Of a stretch of 64,000 bases of DNA, positions 1 through 12,209 are shown in pieces. The notes under the pieces were generated by a model. The model worked only from the letters and a program-made list of their open reading frames with translations, made no database searches and was not told the origin of the DNA. The position numbers and the translations under genes are program-made. Position 1 is the first letter of the stretch; the number at the start of each line of letters is the position of its first letter. The DNA comes from Asterias amurensis (taxonomy: Eukaryota; Echinodermata; Asteroidea; Forcipulatida; Asteriidae): positions 26,409,927-26,473,926 of the forward strand of contig NC_092649.1 in NCBI RefSeq assembly GCF_032118995.1. Reading direction: 5' to 3'.

Positions 1-341
1 TCCGTCATTTTCATGAAATAATGCAGCTCCCAACGTTAAGGAATTCCCATTTTTGTTCGTACTCTCAGTCTGCCATGTGTACGCAAGACGCACGACGCAC
101 AAATTTGAATTGTGTTGCGTGTTAACGCTGTGCAGTCAAGATACGGTGACCAAGAATTCATGCGTTTAAGCTTGCATTATGCGTCTTGCACGCGAATGTA
201 TACGTGTACGCACGACAACAGACAACACTGAGAAAACGATCAAAAGGAATTTTTTAACATTGGAAGCTGCATTATTACACGAAAATGGCGGATTTGTGAG
301 GAATATATGAGGACCAAAACCCACCGCAGAAAAATGTATGC

Positions 342-773
342 CGCCATCGAAAGTGAATCTGTTGAAATTAGTGGCTTGTTGCAGGTAAGATTTGAGTTAC
401 GAAGCTTTGAAATTTTTCCGCCCCAGAAACGGGCCTTAATAGTTAGGACTCTGTATCTGTGTACAGAGGAAGAGTCCTATATAGGGCTAAGATAGTCCTA
501 GCCTAGGACTAGTCCTGGGAGGTATTAAAAACTTACGGCTAGTCCTAAGTTAGGATGGGTAACTTGGCCTAACTCAAGATAAGACAAGTCTTAACTCTTT
601 GTGAAATCCACCCCAGGTCAAGGTGGCAATTAATGCTATGGCGTTACACTTAACAAACGCTGAAGCAGCTTAAAGCAATTTGAAACTACTGCTGTAGCAG
701 ACATGATCTAAAAGCACAAGCACCCGCAACCGCAACTACAGAAAAATTGGAACTTAGGATGGATGCATACATG
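342..773 (+). CDS. Possible first two exons of a plus-strand gene
   Basis: An ATG at 342 reads MPPSKVNLLKLVACC to a donor (TTGCAG then GTAAGA at 387). An acceptor near 690 (GTAGCAG) opens a frame-compatible segment (HDLKAQAPATATTEKLELR) ending at a donor (ATACATG then GTAAGA, 774). The preceding 300 bases are relatively CpG-rich. This is tentative: the pieces are short and no homology is recognised. Confidence 0.2.
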
Positions 774-852
774 GTAAGAAGTGTCTGTTACATTTATGTT
801 ATAGTTTTTCTTATGCCCACATTCTCGGAAAGTTTACTTCCAACGAAACACA

Positions 853-1000
853 TTATCTCTCTCTTTGTCCAAGAAGAAGAGACCATGGCTTCATAAACAG
901 TGACATACATTTCACCAACGAGCCACAGAGCGACCATTTCCATACAGTTGAAACGAGGAAAACTAAAATCTTCGATCTTACGTAACTGACACTGCAGGTA
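853..1000 (-). CDS. Possible exon of an unrecognised gene
   Basis: The minus strand reads open for about 60 codons (CQLRKIEDFSFPRFNCMEM..., then WLVGEMYVTVYEAMV) with a fair acceptor (ACCTGCAG) and a weak donor (GGAA then GTAAAC). The amino-acid mix looks protein-like, but I recognise no family. The plus strand is also open across the same stretch, so the strand is not certain. Its phase does not fit exon 6 of the adjacent WASP copy. Confidence 0.3.
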
Positions 1001-1451
1001 TTTGAGTTTTGGTAGGATAAAAAGGGGGCACACCTCAAAAACACTGATTTAATGTGGTAATATTTTTACAAATTTTACGTTTTTTGCCACCCCCTCCCCC
1101 CAAACCAAAGTATTGGAATCCGCCAAAGTATTGGAAATGTTCCTGCACCAATAAATTATCTGCAGGATAACCTGTTCAATTTACAGAATCGTCAAAATAG
1201 GACTTTGAAATATGTCCACAGGCTAAACCTGTTGATTATTTTGATTTTTTCGACCCATCTTGAAGTGCAAATTTTTGACAAACACTTGTTGCAGGCACCT
1301 CCCCTGATGCCGATGGTTCGAAATTTTAACTACGCAACTTGTTCATCCTAGATAACATTGAGGAGTTTTGGCATAAAATGATATAATTATTGTTAAAATA
1401 GTAATAGTTAGGTTTATAAATGCGAGCTTGTTCAAAAGCAGTGTTACTTAC

Positions 1452-2260
1452 TGGGAGCAGGCAATGAAAGAGCAGCGCTCGGGCGGTTCCTGGAAGTTGC
1501 GGGTCGAGCTTGACATTTCTTCTCTGCAAATAAACAACAATAACAACAGATAATTTAAATATGTAAACAGACACAGAGATGCATTTATTTCACTACGATG
1601 ATCAAACCATCAAAATCCTTGAAATATGTTTGCAAGTTACAAATAATTTAAAAGATTTCTGCAATCCTACAACAATTTTTTTTTAGACCAATCCATGCTT
1701 GCATGTGCTGCACACCGCGCAACCATTGATTGGAAGCTGGTAGTGCAAGGTTTTGAACACAAAGACATAACGAACCACTGTCTTCGTAACTTTTCATGTG
1801 TCTTACTCAATAATTTACACAATTTCCAGACAAGACAGTATTGCATAAGGACGTATGACAATGTAATGCTAGGGTGCATCTTTCAGTAGCATCTAAAAAC
1901 AGTAGGAAACCTACTTATTGGATCGGTCAAGTATCCTTACACGCAAACATGGACCGATTCATTGGACCACAGGAATGCTCCGTTGGATCGTTCAAAATGC
2001 TAACGCGCGAGTTATCATGTGTAGAAGTTACCGTAGTTTGGCACAATGTGGCGGTGCAGTGGAAAGTGGTGGTTCGCCCCAGTGTTCCTGGTCCGATCGG
2101 CAGCAAATTGCGCCACAGCACCTTGTAAAACATAACATGGTGCTACCACAATTAGGTCTCATATTTCAAACGTAATCCCACATCTGGCAGAAAATACTGT
2201 ATATTACAGCGCCAGGAGCGTCACTGTGTGACGGACATGTGCGCTGTATAAGAAGCCACA

Positions 2261-2299
<39 letters not shown>

Positions 2300-5200
2300 G
2301 TTGTATTATAGGAACTTACCTGCTCTACGATCCCGCTTAGCCTGAAGCCTAGCGTGGATAGCTTGTGAGAATTCACTGGCTTCAGATTCACTCGCAAAGT
2401 TCAGGGCTGCCCAGCATTTCTAGAAGGGAAATATACAGATTTCCTAATGTTAAAAACGACAGCTTAAACAAATTCACATTTTAACTCCAACTTTCTCAGA
2501 GTCCTTCAAAAATCATCTGGAGGATTTTGATGATTTTGAAGGATTGAGGAAGGTTTGACATTCATCTATTGGAGGTAGTAGGAATCCTACACAATTAGTA
2601 TCAGTTGTATAGGATTTGAGGCATTGCATGGTGAGGTATCAATGTATATTTGGTGTGCGGTAACACCATGTCTGTATCTACTTGCCAGGTAGATTTGTTC
2701 TTAGAGAACTGTCTTGCTTTTATTCTACTGCCGTGAAGTAGATAATCGGAGGTTCGGGAGACTTCTCAGTTTGAGACAAATTCAGAACTGACTCCGCGGT
2801 AGTACAGTTAATTACGATCCTATCAGCTAAAGTAGTAGTCCAGTCTATTTTCTATACCATCCGCCCTGGTAATAGTTAAAAAGCAGGACAGTTCTTTTCA
2901 GAACTGAGAAGTCTCCCGAACCACCGATTATCTACTCAGCGGCAGTAGAATAAAGCAAGACAGTTCTCTAAGAACAACTCTACCTGGCAAGTAGATACAC
3001 GCATGGTGTTACCGCAAACCAAATATATATTAGTATCAGTTGACTTGATGGATTGAAGGCAGTCAGCTGCAATTAAAATTCAAGGATGGGGGTAGCTTAA
3101 CATTTATAGCTAACAATAGATACATCCAAGGTTTAACCTTGTACTTAGTTAATTATGGATACACCCAATAAAGGTAATGAGATGTGAAGAATGGTTTAAA
3201 GGCAAGGTGTACTTTTGGTAAGTACTCCACAGTAGGTTAAAGGCAGTGGACACTTTTGGTAATTACTCAAAATAACTGTTAACATAAAACCTTACTTGGT
3301 AATGAGTAATGGAGAGCTTTTGTTGGTATAAAACATTGTGAGAAACGACTCCCTCTGAAGTAACATAGTTTTCGAGAAACAAGTAATTTTTTCACGAATT
3401 TGAATTTGAGGTCTCGAAATCAAGCATCTGAAAGCACAACTTCGTGTGATAAGGGTGTTTTTTCTTCCATTACTATCTGCCAACTTCGACGACCAAATGA
3501 GCTTGAATTTAACAGGTTTGTTAGTTTATGCATATGTTGAGATACACCTACATGTAGGACTGGTCTTTGACAATTACCAATAGTGTCCAGTGTCTTTAAT
3601 GACCATAATAACTTACTTGGTGAAGACCACTTACTTGGTAAAGAGCTATTGATTATAAAACATTGATAGAAATGATCCCCCCTGAAGTAAAGTACATGTA
3701 GTTTAAAAGAAAGGGTAAGTTTTCACCCAATTTGATTCTAAGAAAGTTTTCGTGCCTGATTCTTAGGCATCTGAAAGCACCCAATTCTATGCACCAACAG
3801 TGTTTTTTCGGTCATAATTTTCTTGCAACTTCAATGACCAATTTAAACCCAAATTTTCAAAGGTTTGTTATGTTATGCATATGTTAGGATACACCACGTG
3901 AGGACAATGGTCTTTGACACTTACCAAAAAGTGGGTCCAATGACCGAGGATGGTAAAACAAAATGTAGTAATTATACTTCACACAAATAGCTTCATATCC
4001 TACTTTAATTTAGAATACTGGCTTCAAATTTCCAAGTAATCCTTATCAATTAAAAAGGAAGCCCTCTATTTGTTAATATTTTGTTTAGCGCCAAGCATGA
4101 GTCAGTTGGCTTTGCAAGGAGATTGGCTTTCCCGATAAGTACATCCACAAAACGGAATTAACCATTTCCCATCCCTGCAATTGACATTTATAGAGCTGGA
4201 ACCCTAATTTTTCAAAAGGGCTCGCCCCAAATCTGCTTTAAAAAGAAAACAATGCTTTTCAAACAACTTTCTGCTGAGCAGAAATGAGCTGGATACCAGT
4301 CACAGCTGGTACCCATGACATGGCACTGTGATTTTTGACCAGGGTTTGAATTTAAAAATCTACCATATGCCCGCGGCCAGTGGATTTTAGCGAAGGCCAG
4401 TGGGTTTTAACGAAGGCCAGTAAACTCAAGAATTTACAAGTCCAACGATCTTGTGTTTTTCAACTGAAATAACAGAAACAACTTAGGCGCACGGTCCATT
4501 TAGGACCGATGAAGTATAACCTGACATTCTACTTTACCTCTTGTTGTCATGTATTTGCTGGTTGGCTTTGCCTAGCGCTGGCAATGTCAATGTACCTCAC
4601 ATGGGTACATCATGTACATGTATACATGCATTTGAGCGTTCAAGACGAACTCAATTTTTGGTTGGTTGTGACCAACTAAGAATGTTTCCCAACTAATGTG
4701 TATGTTTTTAATAAACGTATGACCAGGTTGTTGAATTTGGGTGTGATCTGCAAATAGGATTGTAATCAGTACGTCCTCGTCAGAAGGTTTAATTTTGAAT
4801 ACTTTTAATTTTAAACATTATACTGTTGGCATTGAAGAAGAAATACCATTGCATTAATAAAAAAGACTGCAATAAAAAATACCTAATGTATGTGTGTGTA
4901 CTTGTTTGTTTTATGCTTAATTGGAGTAAATTAACGGATCTTATTATCAGAACATTTTGTTGGTAAATAAATGATGGCGCTGTCCAATTCAGGGACATTT
5001 TGAGACTGTTGACTTGAAACCATAGGTTTGCAAACCATAAATGTTTGCAAGGTGTAACTATTAAGAACAACGAGTTGAATGAAAAGTTAAAGAACTGACT
5101 GAGTTAATTTATTGAAATGACTGGTTTAACTTACAACAATCAGGGCGGGCGTGACTACAACAACTGCTCAAAAATAATGTAATGAACCCGAGGTACACAT

Positions 5201-8200
5201 CAGATAACAAACATCCAATTGAATAAGATTATATAGTCTAGATAAAATGTGACCAAAGGTTCGTCAAAACAAACGAAATGGGAAATTTCTATTTCCCCCA
5301 ATTTTCCCAGCGGATCGCGGTAGAAAATCGTTCACCGCGATCCGTTAACCAACTTATCAATTGAAACAGCCTTGTTTATTTAATAAATATTTTTATGATT
5401 TCCGTTTGGGTCTACCTCTCAAAATCAAGAGTCCCGATTTTTTCGACTTGAATTACGCAACACGATGTTCAAAGCCGTGTTTTGCCCCCCAAAATACGTT
5501 CATTCATGATGCTAAGAAAAAGCTACAACCTGGGCGGGCACACCACATTAAGCCAAAACCAAACCATTGTTACCAGTACTCCTGGCCGTGGAGAATTAGT
5601 TGGATTAGCGAGGGATTAGCGGTGGAAGTGTCAGTGATAGCCTGGTGTAGGCGAACTCTTTTGTTAGTTGTAAACCACAGTCAAGTGCCAACTCTTTTGT
5701 GTTTCACCTGAGTAAGTCTTTCTATAATCTCTGGAAACGATTGCGTCCTGAAACTCAACCGATTGACCCTCTGTAAAATAATCGTTTGTGGCAATCGTGT
5801 GATGGTTGCCGAACCGGCCCTAAATGGACCGCGCGCCTTATGTTCAATTGTTGCCTTTGGGTGTGATAAACTACCCTTTCAACTCTATGAGTAATCAAGT
5901 CAAAAACCTAAAGATATACCAAAGAGACTATACAATACTTACATCTGTTGCAAATGTATGAAAGAAGGGCTTGTTACTGATGACATTATACTTGAACTGG
6001 ATGTACAGCTCTTGCTCCCATACCATCTGATTTTTCTGTAGAATTGAACGGTGGACAAATTGTTATTGTTACAGTTTTGGAGACCTCTAGAAAGACTCTG
6101 CTAAGGAACAAATGTGAGGGACAATTTTGAGTTAAAGTTTTTTTGCAATAGAAGGGCCATGCAGCAGGTATCACGCTATCCTTGTTAAAGCCATTGGACA
6201 CTTTCGGTAGACCTCTAGAAAGACTCTGCTAAGGAACAAATGTGAGGGACAATTTTGAGTTAAAGTTTTTTTGCAATAGAAGGGCCATGCAGCAGGTATC
6301 AGGCTATCCTTGTTAAAGCCATTGGACACTTTCGGTAAACTGCATTAAAGGCAGTGGACACTATTGGTAATTGTCAAAGACTAGCCTTCACAGTGTATCT
6401 CAACATATGCATAAAATAACAAACCTGTGAAAATTTGAGCTCTATCGGTCATCAAAGTTGCGAGATAATAATGAAAGAAAACACCCTTGTCACACGAAGT
6501 TGTGTGCGTTTAGATGGTTAATTTCGAGAATCAAATTCGTGGAAAATTACTTCTTTCTCCAAAACTATGGCACTTCAGAGGGAGCTGTTTCTCACAATGT
6601 TTTATACCACCAACCTCTCCCCATTACTTGTCACCAAGAAAGGTTTTATGCTAATAATTATTTTGAGTAATTACCAATAGTGTCCACTGCCTTTAAGGTA
6701 TCACAACTTATATATAAAAATAACAAACCTGTGAAAATTTAGGCTCAATCGGTCATCGAAGTTGGGAAAAAATAATGGGAAAACGCACCCTTATTTCCGC
6801 ACGTTTCTCGATGTCATGACATGTGTTTAAAATAAATCCGTAATTCTCGATATCGAGAATTGATAATTGTTTTAATGTTTTCTTAAAAAGTAAAGCATTT
6901 CATGGAATAGAAATTTCAAGAGAAGTCTTTCACCATTACCTTCTGTAAACCCTGTAAGTTCTTTGTAAATCTGTGAACTTTTATTTTTGTTTCTGTTCCG
7001 AAAGTGTATAATGGGATGGCTTTAATGTTGGCACTGTTGAATGATAGACAGCTGCTATTTGGGCGGGGCTTCAGTCATTGATAATCCATGTTGACAATAT
7101 TGTAATGGGATGCCAATGACATTTACATCAAGTTACGTTTGTTGACTCCAGCTACCTACATTATTCATGGTTATGGCTAGAGCTGTGTATTAAGAGAGTT
7201 GCAACATAAATAAACCAGTTTTCTTTGGTCACGTACATTTTGATCAGATTTTGACAAGTCTGGCAACTTTTTTGGCCCAAATGCAGCACAATCCAGTGGT
7301 CTAGCACCCCCGGGTTTGTTTTTCTTTGCAAGTTGTCACAACTCTCTCAATTAACAACTCTTATTATGGCCTCTAGTCTCACCGTAATATCAAAGATCCT
7401 GATGTAGTACGAGCGTTTGTTGATGTCTTTTATGAAGCATGCGACCCCACAGTGCTTCTTGGTCCAGGTGTTTGGGGGCTGAGCAAGGAATAGCTGTACA
7501 ACAGTCGTCGCCAAAGCCTGTCAACAGACAAGTTTCATTATTGTTATGCTTCGTTTTTAAAACGGCAAGGGCACCAAGTCATTTTCTCCTTGGTAAAGGG
7601 TACTTCTAGAAACTAAAGGGCACCCTATGAGAAAATTGTTAATTTTGTAGGAAGCATTTCGAAGGCACCAAGGCAATGACCAAGGGGCATGGAGGCAATC
7701 GCATCTGTTGCCTCCGAGAAGTACCAGGCCTGGAACAGCACCTGAATACTACTCTTGTGCTAAAAAGTATGTAATTTCCCCAAACTCAATTAGCTAAAGA
7801 AGAGGAAGCCCATCATATAGAAGGTGTTGATGTTTTGAACTCGGGCAATGCATTTACAATAACAGGATTTAAATACATAATCATAGCACCATTCCATTTC
7901 AACTGTGGCACGATGGAGGAAGGAAAGTACATTTCCTTCTTCCATGAACAGTGGCACTATGCACTAAGTCTAAATCCATCCATGCACAAGCAACAATAGA
8001 AGAAAATAATGGCATTTACTGAACTACTTTGATTATAATAACACAGCCCCTTTTAAGTTTTAGGCTTTAAGTTTAATACAGGAGATGAATGAATGAAGAT
8101 CCACTGGCTGGCTGGACATTGCAATTTTGCCTTGGTTTAAAGTATGAAGAAAACAAGTAAAAATCAGAAAGATTTATGGTATCCTGCCACTGCTTTATCA

Positions 8201-8906
8201 CCGCTTTTTACAAAAAAAAAATATTTCATTTGGTTGAGTAAGTTGGATACTAAAATTCATAAGGAATGAAAAAATGGGGGCAGGATACGGAAATGTTTCG
8301 ATAGAATCTATCAATCATCTATTAAAATCATGAATATTTCATTAATTCAAACAAATTCATACATGAAATTTCAAACTACCTTTTGCTTAATTATTATTAT
8401 AATATTAGTATTTACCGATCCAACCTCTCGTCTCTAATGATGAGTGATATGATGCCTGCACTAGCGCTACATGACAGTTCAGCTGAGTAACATCACCCAT
8501 GGACGGAGGATTTTCTTCCTCCATCCTAGCCCACCTTGTTGAGCTGTTAATGGCTCCGCTTTTAACATCGGTCTCATTTTTAACATCGGTCTCATCACTG
8601 TCGTGACAGTGATGAGACCGATGTTAAAAGCGGAGCCATTAACAGCTCATCAAGGTGGGCTACAGTGATGAGACCGATGTTAAAAGCGGAGCCATTAACA
8701 GCTCAACAAGGTGGGCTAATTTCATGGATACATAAATCATCACCACACGACATCACCTCTATTTTATTTATAAATTCAAAAAGAAATTCACTTACCACAC
8801 ACCTCCTTCCCATAAGGTTAAACACCTGGTCATTTTCAGACTGGCTGAGTAGTTTAGAGGGTCGATTATTTTGGGCTGCATTCTTTTGTTGATGAGCGTT
8901 CGCCAT
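1452..8906 (-). CDS. Partial WASP paralogue: WH1 exons only (copy A)
   Basis: Five coding exons duplicate WASP exons 2-6: 8906-8796, 7517-7383, 6035-5943, 2419-2320 and 1523-1452. Lengths, phases and GT-AG sites are identical to the full gene, and all frames are open. The product is the whole WH1 domain plus the start of the basic linker. No GBD, proline-rich, WH2 or acidic exon is found between 1452 and the left edge of the window. If intron 6 is retained, translation ends after two more codons (Ser-Lys-stop), giving about 172 aa. Relative to the full gene there are 20 amino-acid differences in about 170 residues. It could be a WH1-only protein (able to bind WIP-type partners but not Arp2/3), a fusion with exons beyond the window, or a decaying copy. 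The open frames and intact splice sites argue against simple decay. Confidence 0.75.
2646..3030. mobile_element. Inverted-repeat element (TTTGGTTTGCGGTAACACCATG family)
   Basis: Arms of about 140 bp in opposite orientation (GGTAACACCATG ... CATGGTGTTACC) with ACTTCTCAGTTCTGA-type inner ends. Single arms or fragments occur at 13960-14190, 37333-37463, 45740-45852 and 47560-47640. Confidence 0.7.
3241..3595. mobile_element. TTAA-flanked TIR element, family 1
   Basis: Starts AGGCAGTGGACACTTTTGG and ends with the inverted form before TTAA. It is non-autonomous with no coding capacity. TTAA targets are typical of piggyBac or Kolobok elements. Confidence 0.7.
6082..6337. repeat. 128-bp tandem duplication private to block A
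   Basis: The segment starting GACCTCTAGAAAGACTCTGC occurs twice (from 6082 and from 6210) in block A and once in block B (from 24545). It lies in the intron just 5' of WASP copy A exon 4. Confidence 0.85.
6349..6692. mobile_element. TTAA-flanked family 1 element nested in another TIR element
   Basis: Complete terminal inverted repeats AGGCAGTGGACACTATTGG / CCAATAGTGTCCACTGCCT with TTAA on both sides. It splits an older element whose ends are near 6320 and 7025. The same nesting is present at 24684-25027. Confidence 0.8.
8521..8712. repeat. Three-unit palindromic repeat in the intron after WASP copy A exon 2
   Basis: A unit of about 58 bp (GCTGTTAATGGCTCCGCTTT...) occurs once in one orientation and then twice in the other, around a short dyad (CACTGTCGTGACAGTG). 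The same arrangement is at 26843-27034. Confidence 0.85.
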
Positions 8907-9574
8907 TTCGGCTGAAGGAGCACAGGAGGCCGGTGGGTCTAAAAACTGGGGTGTCCTCCCCTCCGATTCTGCTGACTCGGAATTATGGAGCTGATAAAAA
9001 CAGTATCAAAAAAGGATGGCACATCAAGATAATTGTTTTGTTTATTTGTTTGGATTTGGAAATAAAGTGAATTGAATTGAATTGAATTGAATTGAAAAAA
9101 TAATACTCAACTTTTGCTACAATTCATTTTAAGAAACAACTAGTCATTTACTAATTAATTGGGGAAGTAAATTAAGTCACAACTCACCACAACAACTCCA
9201 GAGTCAAACTGCTGAACATTAATGAGGTTGATTTATGTAGGTTTATCAGTAGGCTATCAGTTTGTCTAACAGGCTAGGGTCAAAGTGCTTAATGCTCCAC
9301 CCATAATGTTGAATATGGGTCATTCCATGTCAGACCAACGCACTTTTTTACCTCATGTCTTCCGATTTTGATAAAGTTGCTATGTTGCAACTGGTTCACC
9401 ACTCAATTTTTGCTTGAAATTTGCCCCGGTCAACTACAACTCAGAAATAAAACCCTTCCTTCTCACAGATTACAGTATAACTTTACACCTTTATGTCCAA
9501 TATCAAAATCATACCCCCTCAAAAAAAAAAAAACATAAAAAGACACAAAAAGACCAACAATTTGTTCAGTTTAA

Positions 9575-10006
9575 AGGCAGTGGACACTATTGGTAAATAC
9601 TCAAAAGAATTATTAGCATAAAACCTTACTTGGTAACGAGTAATGGGGTTGATAGTATAAAACATTGTGAGAAATCAAGCATCTGAAAGCACCCAACTCC
9701 GTGTGACAAGGGTGTCTTTTCTTTCATTATTATCTCGCAACTCCGACGACCAATCGAGCTCAAGTTTTCACCTGTGTGTTATTTTATGCATATGTTGAGA
9801 TACAGCAAGTGAGAAGTCTCGTCTTTGACAATAGACCTTATGCATTGCTGTCATCCAGCCGCCATCTTTGAGGTCAAACGGTGACGAAACAATCGAAACG
9901 CACATAGATTGGCCAATGAACAACCTCCTTTTGACCTCAATGCGGGGGTGCCGTACTGAAATGACGTCATGTGCATAAGGTCCATTACCAATAGTGTCCA
10001 CTGTCT
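9575..10006. mobile_element. TTAA-flanked family 1 element carrying a nested MITE
   Basis: Flanked by TTAA. About 150 bp at 9833-9983 with its own inverted ends (GACCTTATGCA / TGCATAAGGTC) interrupts the 3' end. The same nested pair is found at 27829-28261. Confidence 0.8.
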
Positions 10007-10687
10007 TTAAGAGACGCACATGACATAATTACCCTCATCACACTGATATGATCTTACCACAAGAAAACCAGATAGATAGTATACGTATAGGTACATTTTT
10101 AATTTATCACCTATTGTACATGTACATCCTAAAGGGCATTGTTAAATGGTTCTGAATGATAGTGGTACTTCTGTTGACACCAAATTAAAGTTCACTTGAT
10201 GCAAACAAATTAACCTACACATGTGTAGGAATTTTGTCTGACTTCCACCAAAAAAAAGTCTTAAAATTACACTTGCCTTACCTAAACTTTACAGGGAATA
10301 AAAATGGAAGCAAAATCATACTCTACATTAAATAATACATACAAGGTTAATATCAACTAAGTTTATAGCAAGTCTTATTTGTACAATGTTTCAATGCTCA
10401 GTTGGTGTATGTAACTTCATCTTTTTATCATAATTATTCTTTAATCCCTATCCAAGCTTTACACCATTAAAATTCATCTAAGAAGGATTTTACAAGAACG
10501 GAAACAAACTTTCGTAAATAAACAAACTAAACAAAATAATCCGCTAAGAAAAATTCAAGTATATACATATTAAATAATTTAATTGCGATGTGCAAGTGTT
10601 TCATTTGGCATTTTCTCGGAAACACTTGTCCATCTACGACATTTCAATCACATGACCACAGAGCACTTGACCACTTCACTTGCTAGG

Positions 10688-10925
10688 GCCCAATTTCACA
10701 GCTCTGCTTACCGTAAGCACAGAATCGGCGCTTATGGAAGCAGGGAATTCTGTGCTTACGGCAAGCGTATTTCACGGGTTAGCAGCAAATTTTGGCTTCT
10801 GCGCGTGCGTACTCAACGTTAGTAAGCATTCTACGCTTACAAGGCTAGCGCAGAAATTCGGTGCTTGCACGTAAGCAGGGAATCGTGATCGTAAGCACGA
10901 AATTCAGCAGAGCCATGAAATTGGA
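10688..10925. mobile_element. MITE with GGGCCCAATTTCA termini
   Basis: GGGCCCAATTTCACAGCTC at the left and GAGCCATGAAATTGGACCC at the right; many internal GTAAGCA copies. The block B counterpart is at 28897-29137, and a diverged relative lies at 41129-41322. Confidence 0.7.
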
Positions 10926-10992
10926 CCCTGATCAGCTGAAAAGTTGCATGTCTGCAATATCCTCCAAGGTCATGTGATATTTGCAGTAGACT

Positions 10993-11122
10993 CTAAAAGG
11001 TAACCAGTAGCCGTGACCTCTCTTGGCTTGATCATTAAGGCCATTGAGTTAACTCTGATCTGATCTTAATGAGGTCAAGCAAGGTCGCAGCAACTGGTTA
11101 CCCTTTAGAGTGTAAGGTCGAG
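10993..11122. mobile_element. Short inverted-repeat MITE
   Basis: CTCTAAAAGGTAACCAGTAG at the left and CAACTGGTTACCCTTTAGAG at the right, with an inner dyad around GATCATTAAGG/CTTAATGAGGTCAAG. It is repeated in block B at about 29200-29322. Confidence 0.65.
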
Positions 11123-11978
11123 TCCGAAACAGCTACAGCTATGGCTACATCGCGTTGGTCTGCCTATTCTTTAACACTGGCAGACGCACTGATCTAGCCG
11201 CAGCCGTAGCCGAAGTCCCGTTACGGACACTGCCTATAGGGAGTTAGGGGGTAATTTCTGCAGCCGTTCCATCAGCCTGATTGGATCCACAACAAAGTGG
11301 CTTGTCCAATCAAGCGTCATCATTGAGTGTGGAATACTACACACACTCTCGGCCACAAGAAGGAAGAGCAACAATCGTCAAAATAAAAAACCAACAGGAT
11401 GCGTTCCTAAATCAGGGGTGCGATGTCATTGCTGCCAAAAGGGTCTAGAACTAGTATCTAAATTTAAGGTATGTTGAAATGGTGACATTTCCATGTTCGG
11501 GTTATCCCTGGAACTGTCTATGTACCATGGAGCTTCTGGGAACAGTTTCTCCAGATCTAGAGATGTGGATTTAGCAATGTGTTGTTTTTTAATCATGGAA
11601 AATGTATTAAGTTACACTATTTAGTCTGCAGAGCTGCCAATGTTTGCATATTGCGATCGGGGAGACTTTAAACAACAAGCAGGAAGATATTTAGAACTAC
11701 ATTCACTATAATAGGGGGAAAAGCTCCCATATTCAGGGACAGTGTTGTAGCTAGACAAATTTTAGTGGTAGGTTCTAAATTCAATTTAGTTCACCAAGAG
11801 CGAGAGGTTCAACAAATTTATCCATGTTTAGATATGGGGCCATCATTGCTGAAGTGCAATCTGGGGGGAAATCTGTGCTAGGCAGCACAGTGTACTTTGC
11901 TCAGAGTGCTGGGTGAAATTTGTTAGATCTGGGCATGGCCCGCCCAGCACCGCCCACATTGCTTATAAAAGGGGTCTT

Positions 11979-12209
11979 GAACTAGGATCTGAACACTGTT
12001 CAGGGAATTTTTTTTAAAGGTGTTCATCAGAACATAGATCAGGGAAAGTTGGCAGCTCTGAGTCTTGCTTAGGGGACGTCCAAAGTTTTCAAAAATGATA
12101 CGATCACGCAGAGTTGAGACTCAGAGTTTATTTTCAGTCTCGCTGGTAGCTCTTGTCTTGACGATGTTGCTCTGCATTCCTGCTATAAGGGACTACAGCA
12201 GGCATTTAC
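11979..12209 (-). pseudogene. Orphan copy of the SELENOK terminal exon / 3' UTR
   Basis: This duplicates 30191-30421, including the acceptor site, the stop codon and the candidate SECIS. No SELENOK coding exon accompanies it, because the duplication breakpoint lies inside SELENOK intron 5. The hairpin after the stop has one broken pair here (12176-12205). It now sits just downstream of the full WASP gene. Confidence 0.75.

Larger units (their letters stand above)
2622..5898. other. Block A-specific intronic segment
   Basis: Not matched in block B. It holds an inverted-repeat element (2646-3030), a TTAA-flanked element (3241-3595) with a degenerate relative (3600-3945), a short hairpin (AGCGGATCGCGGT region, about 5309-5348) and otherwise AT-rich sequence without supported exons. 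Confidence 0.7.
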
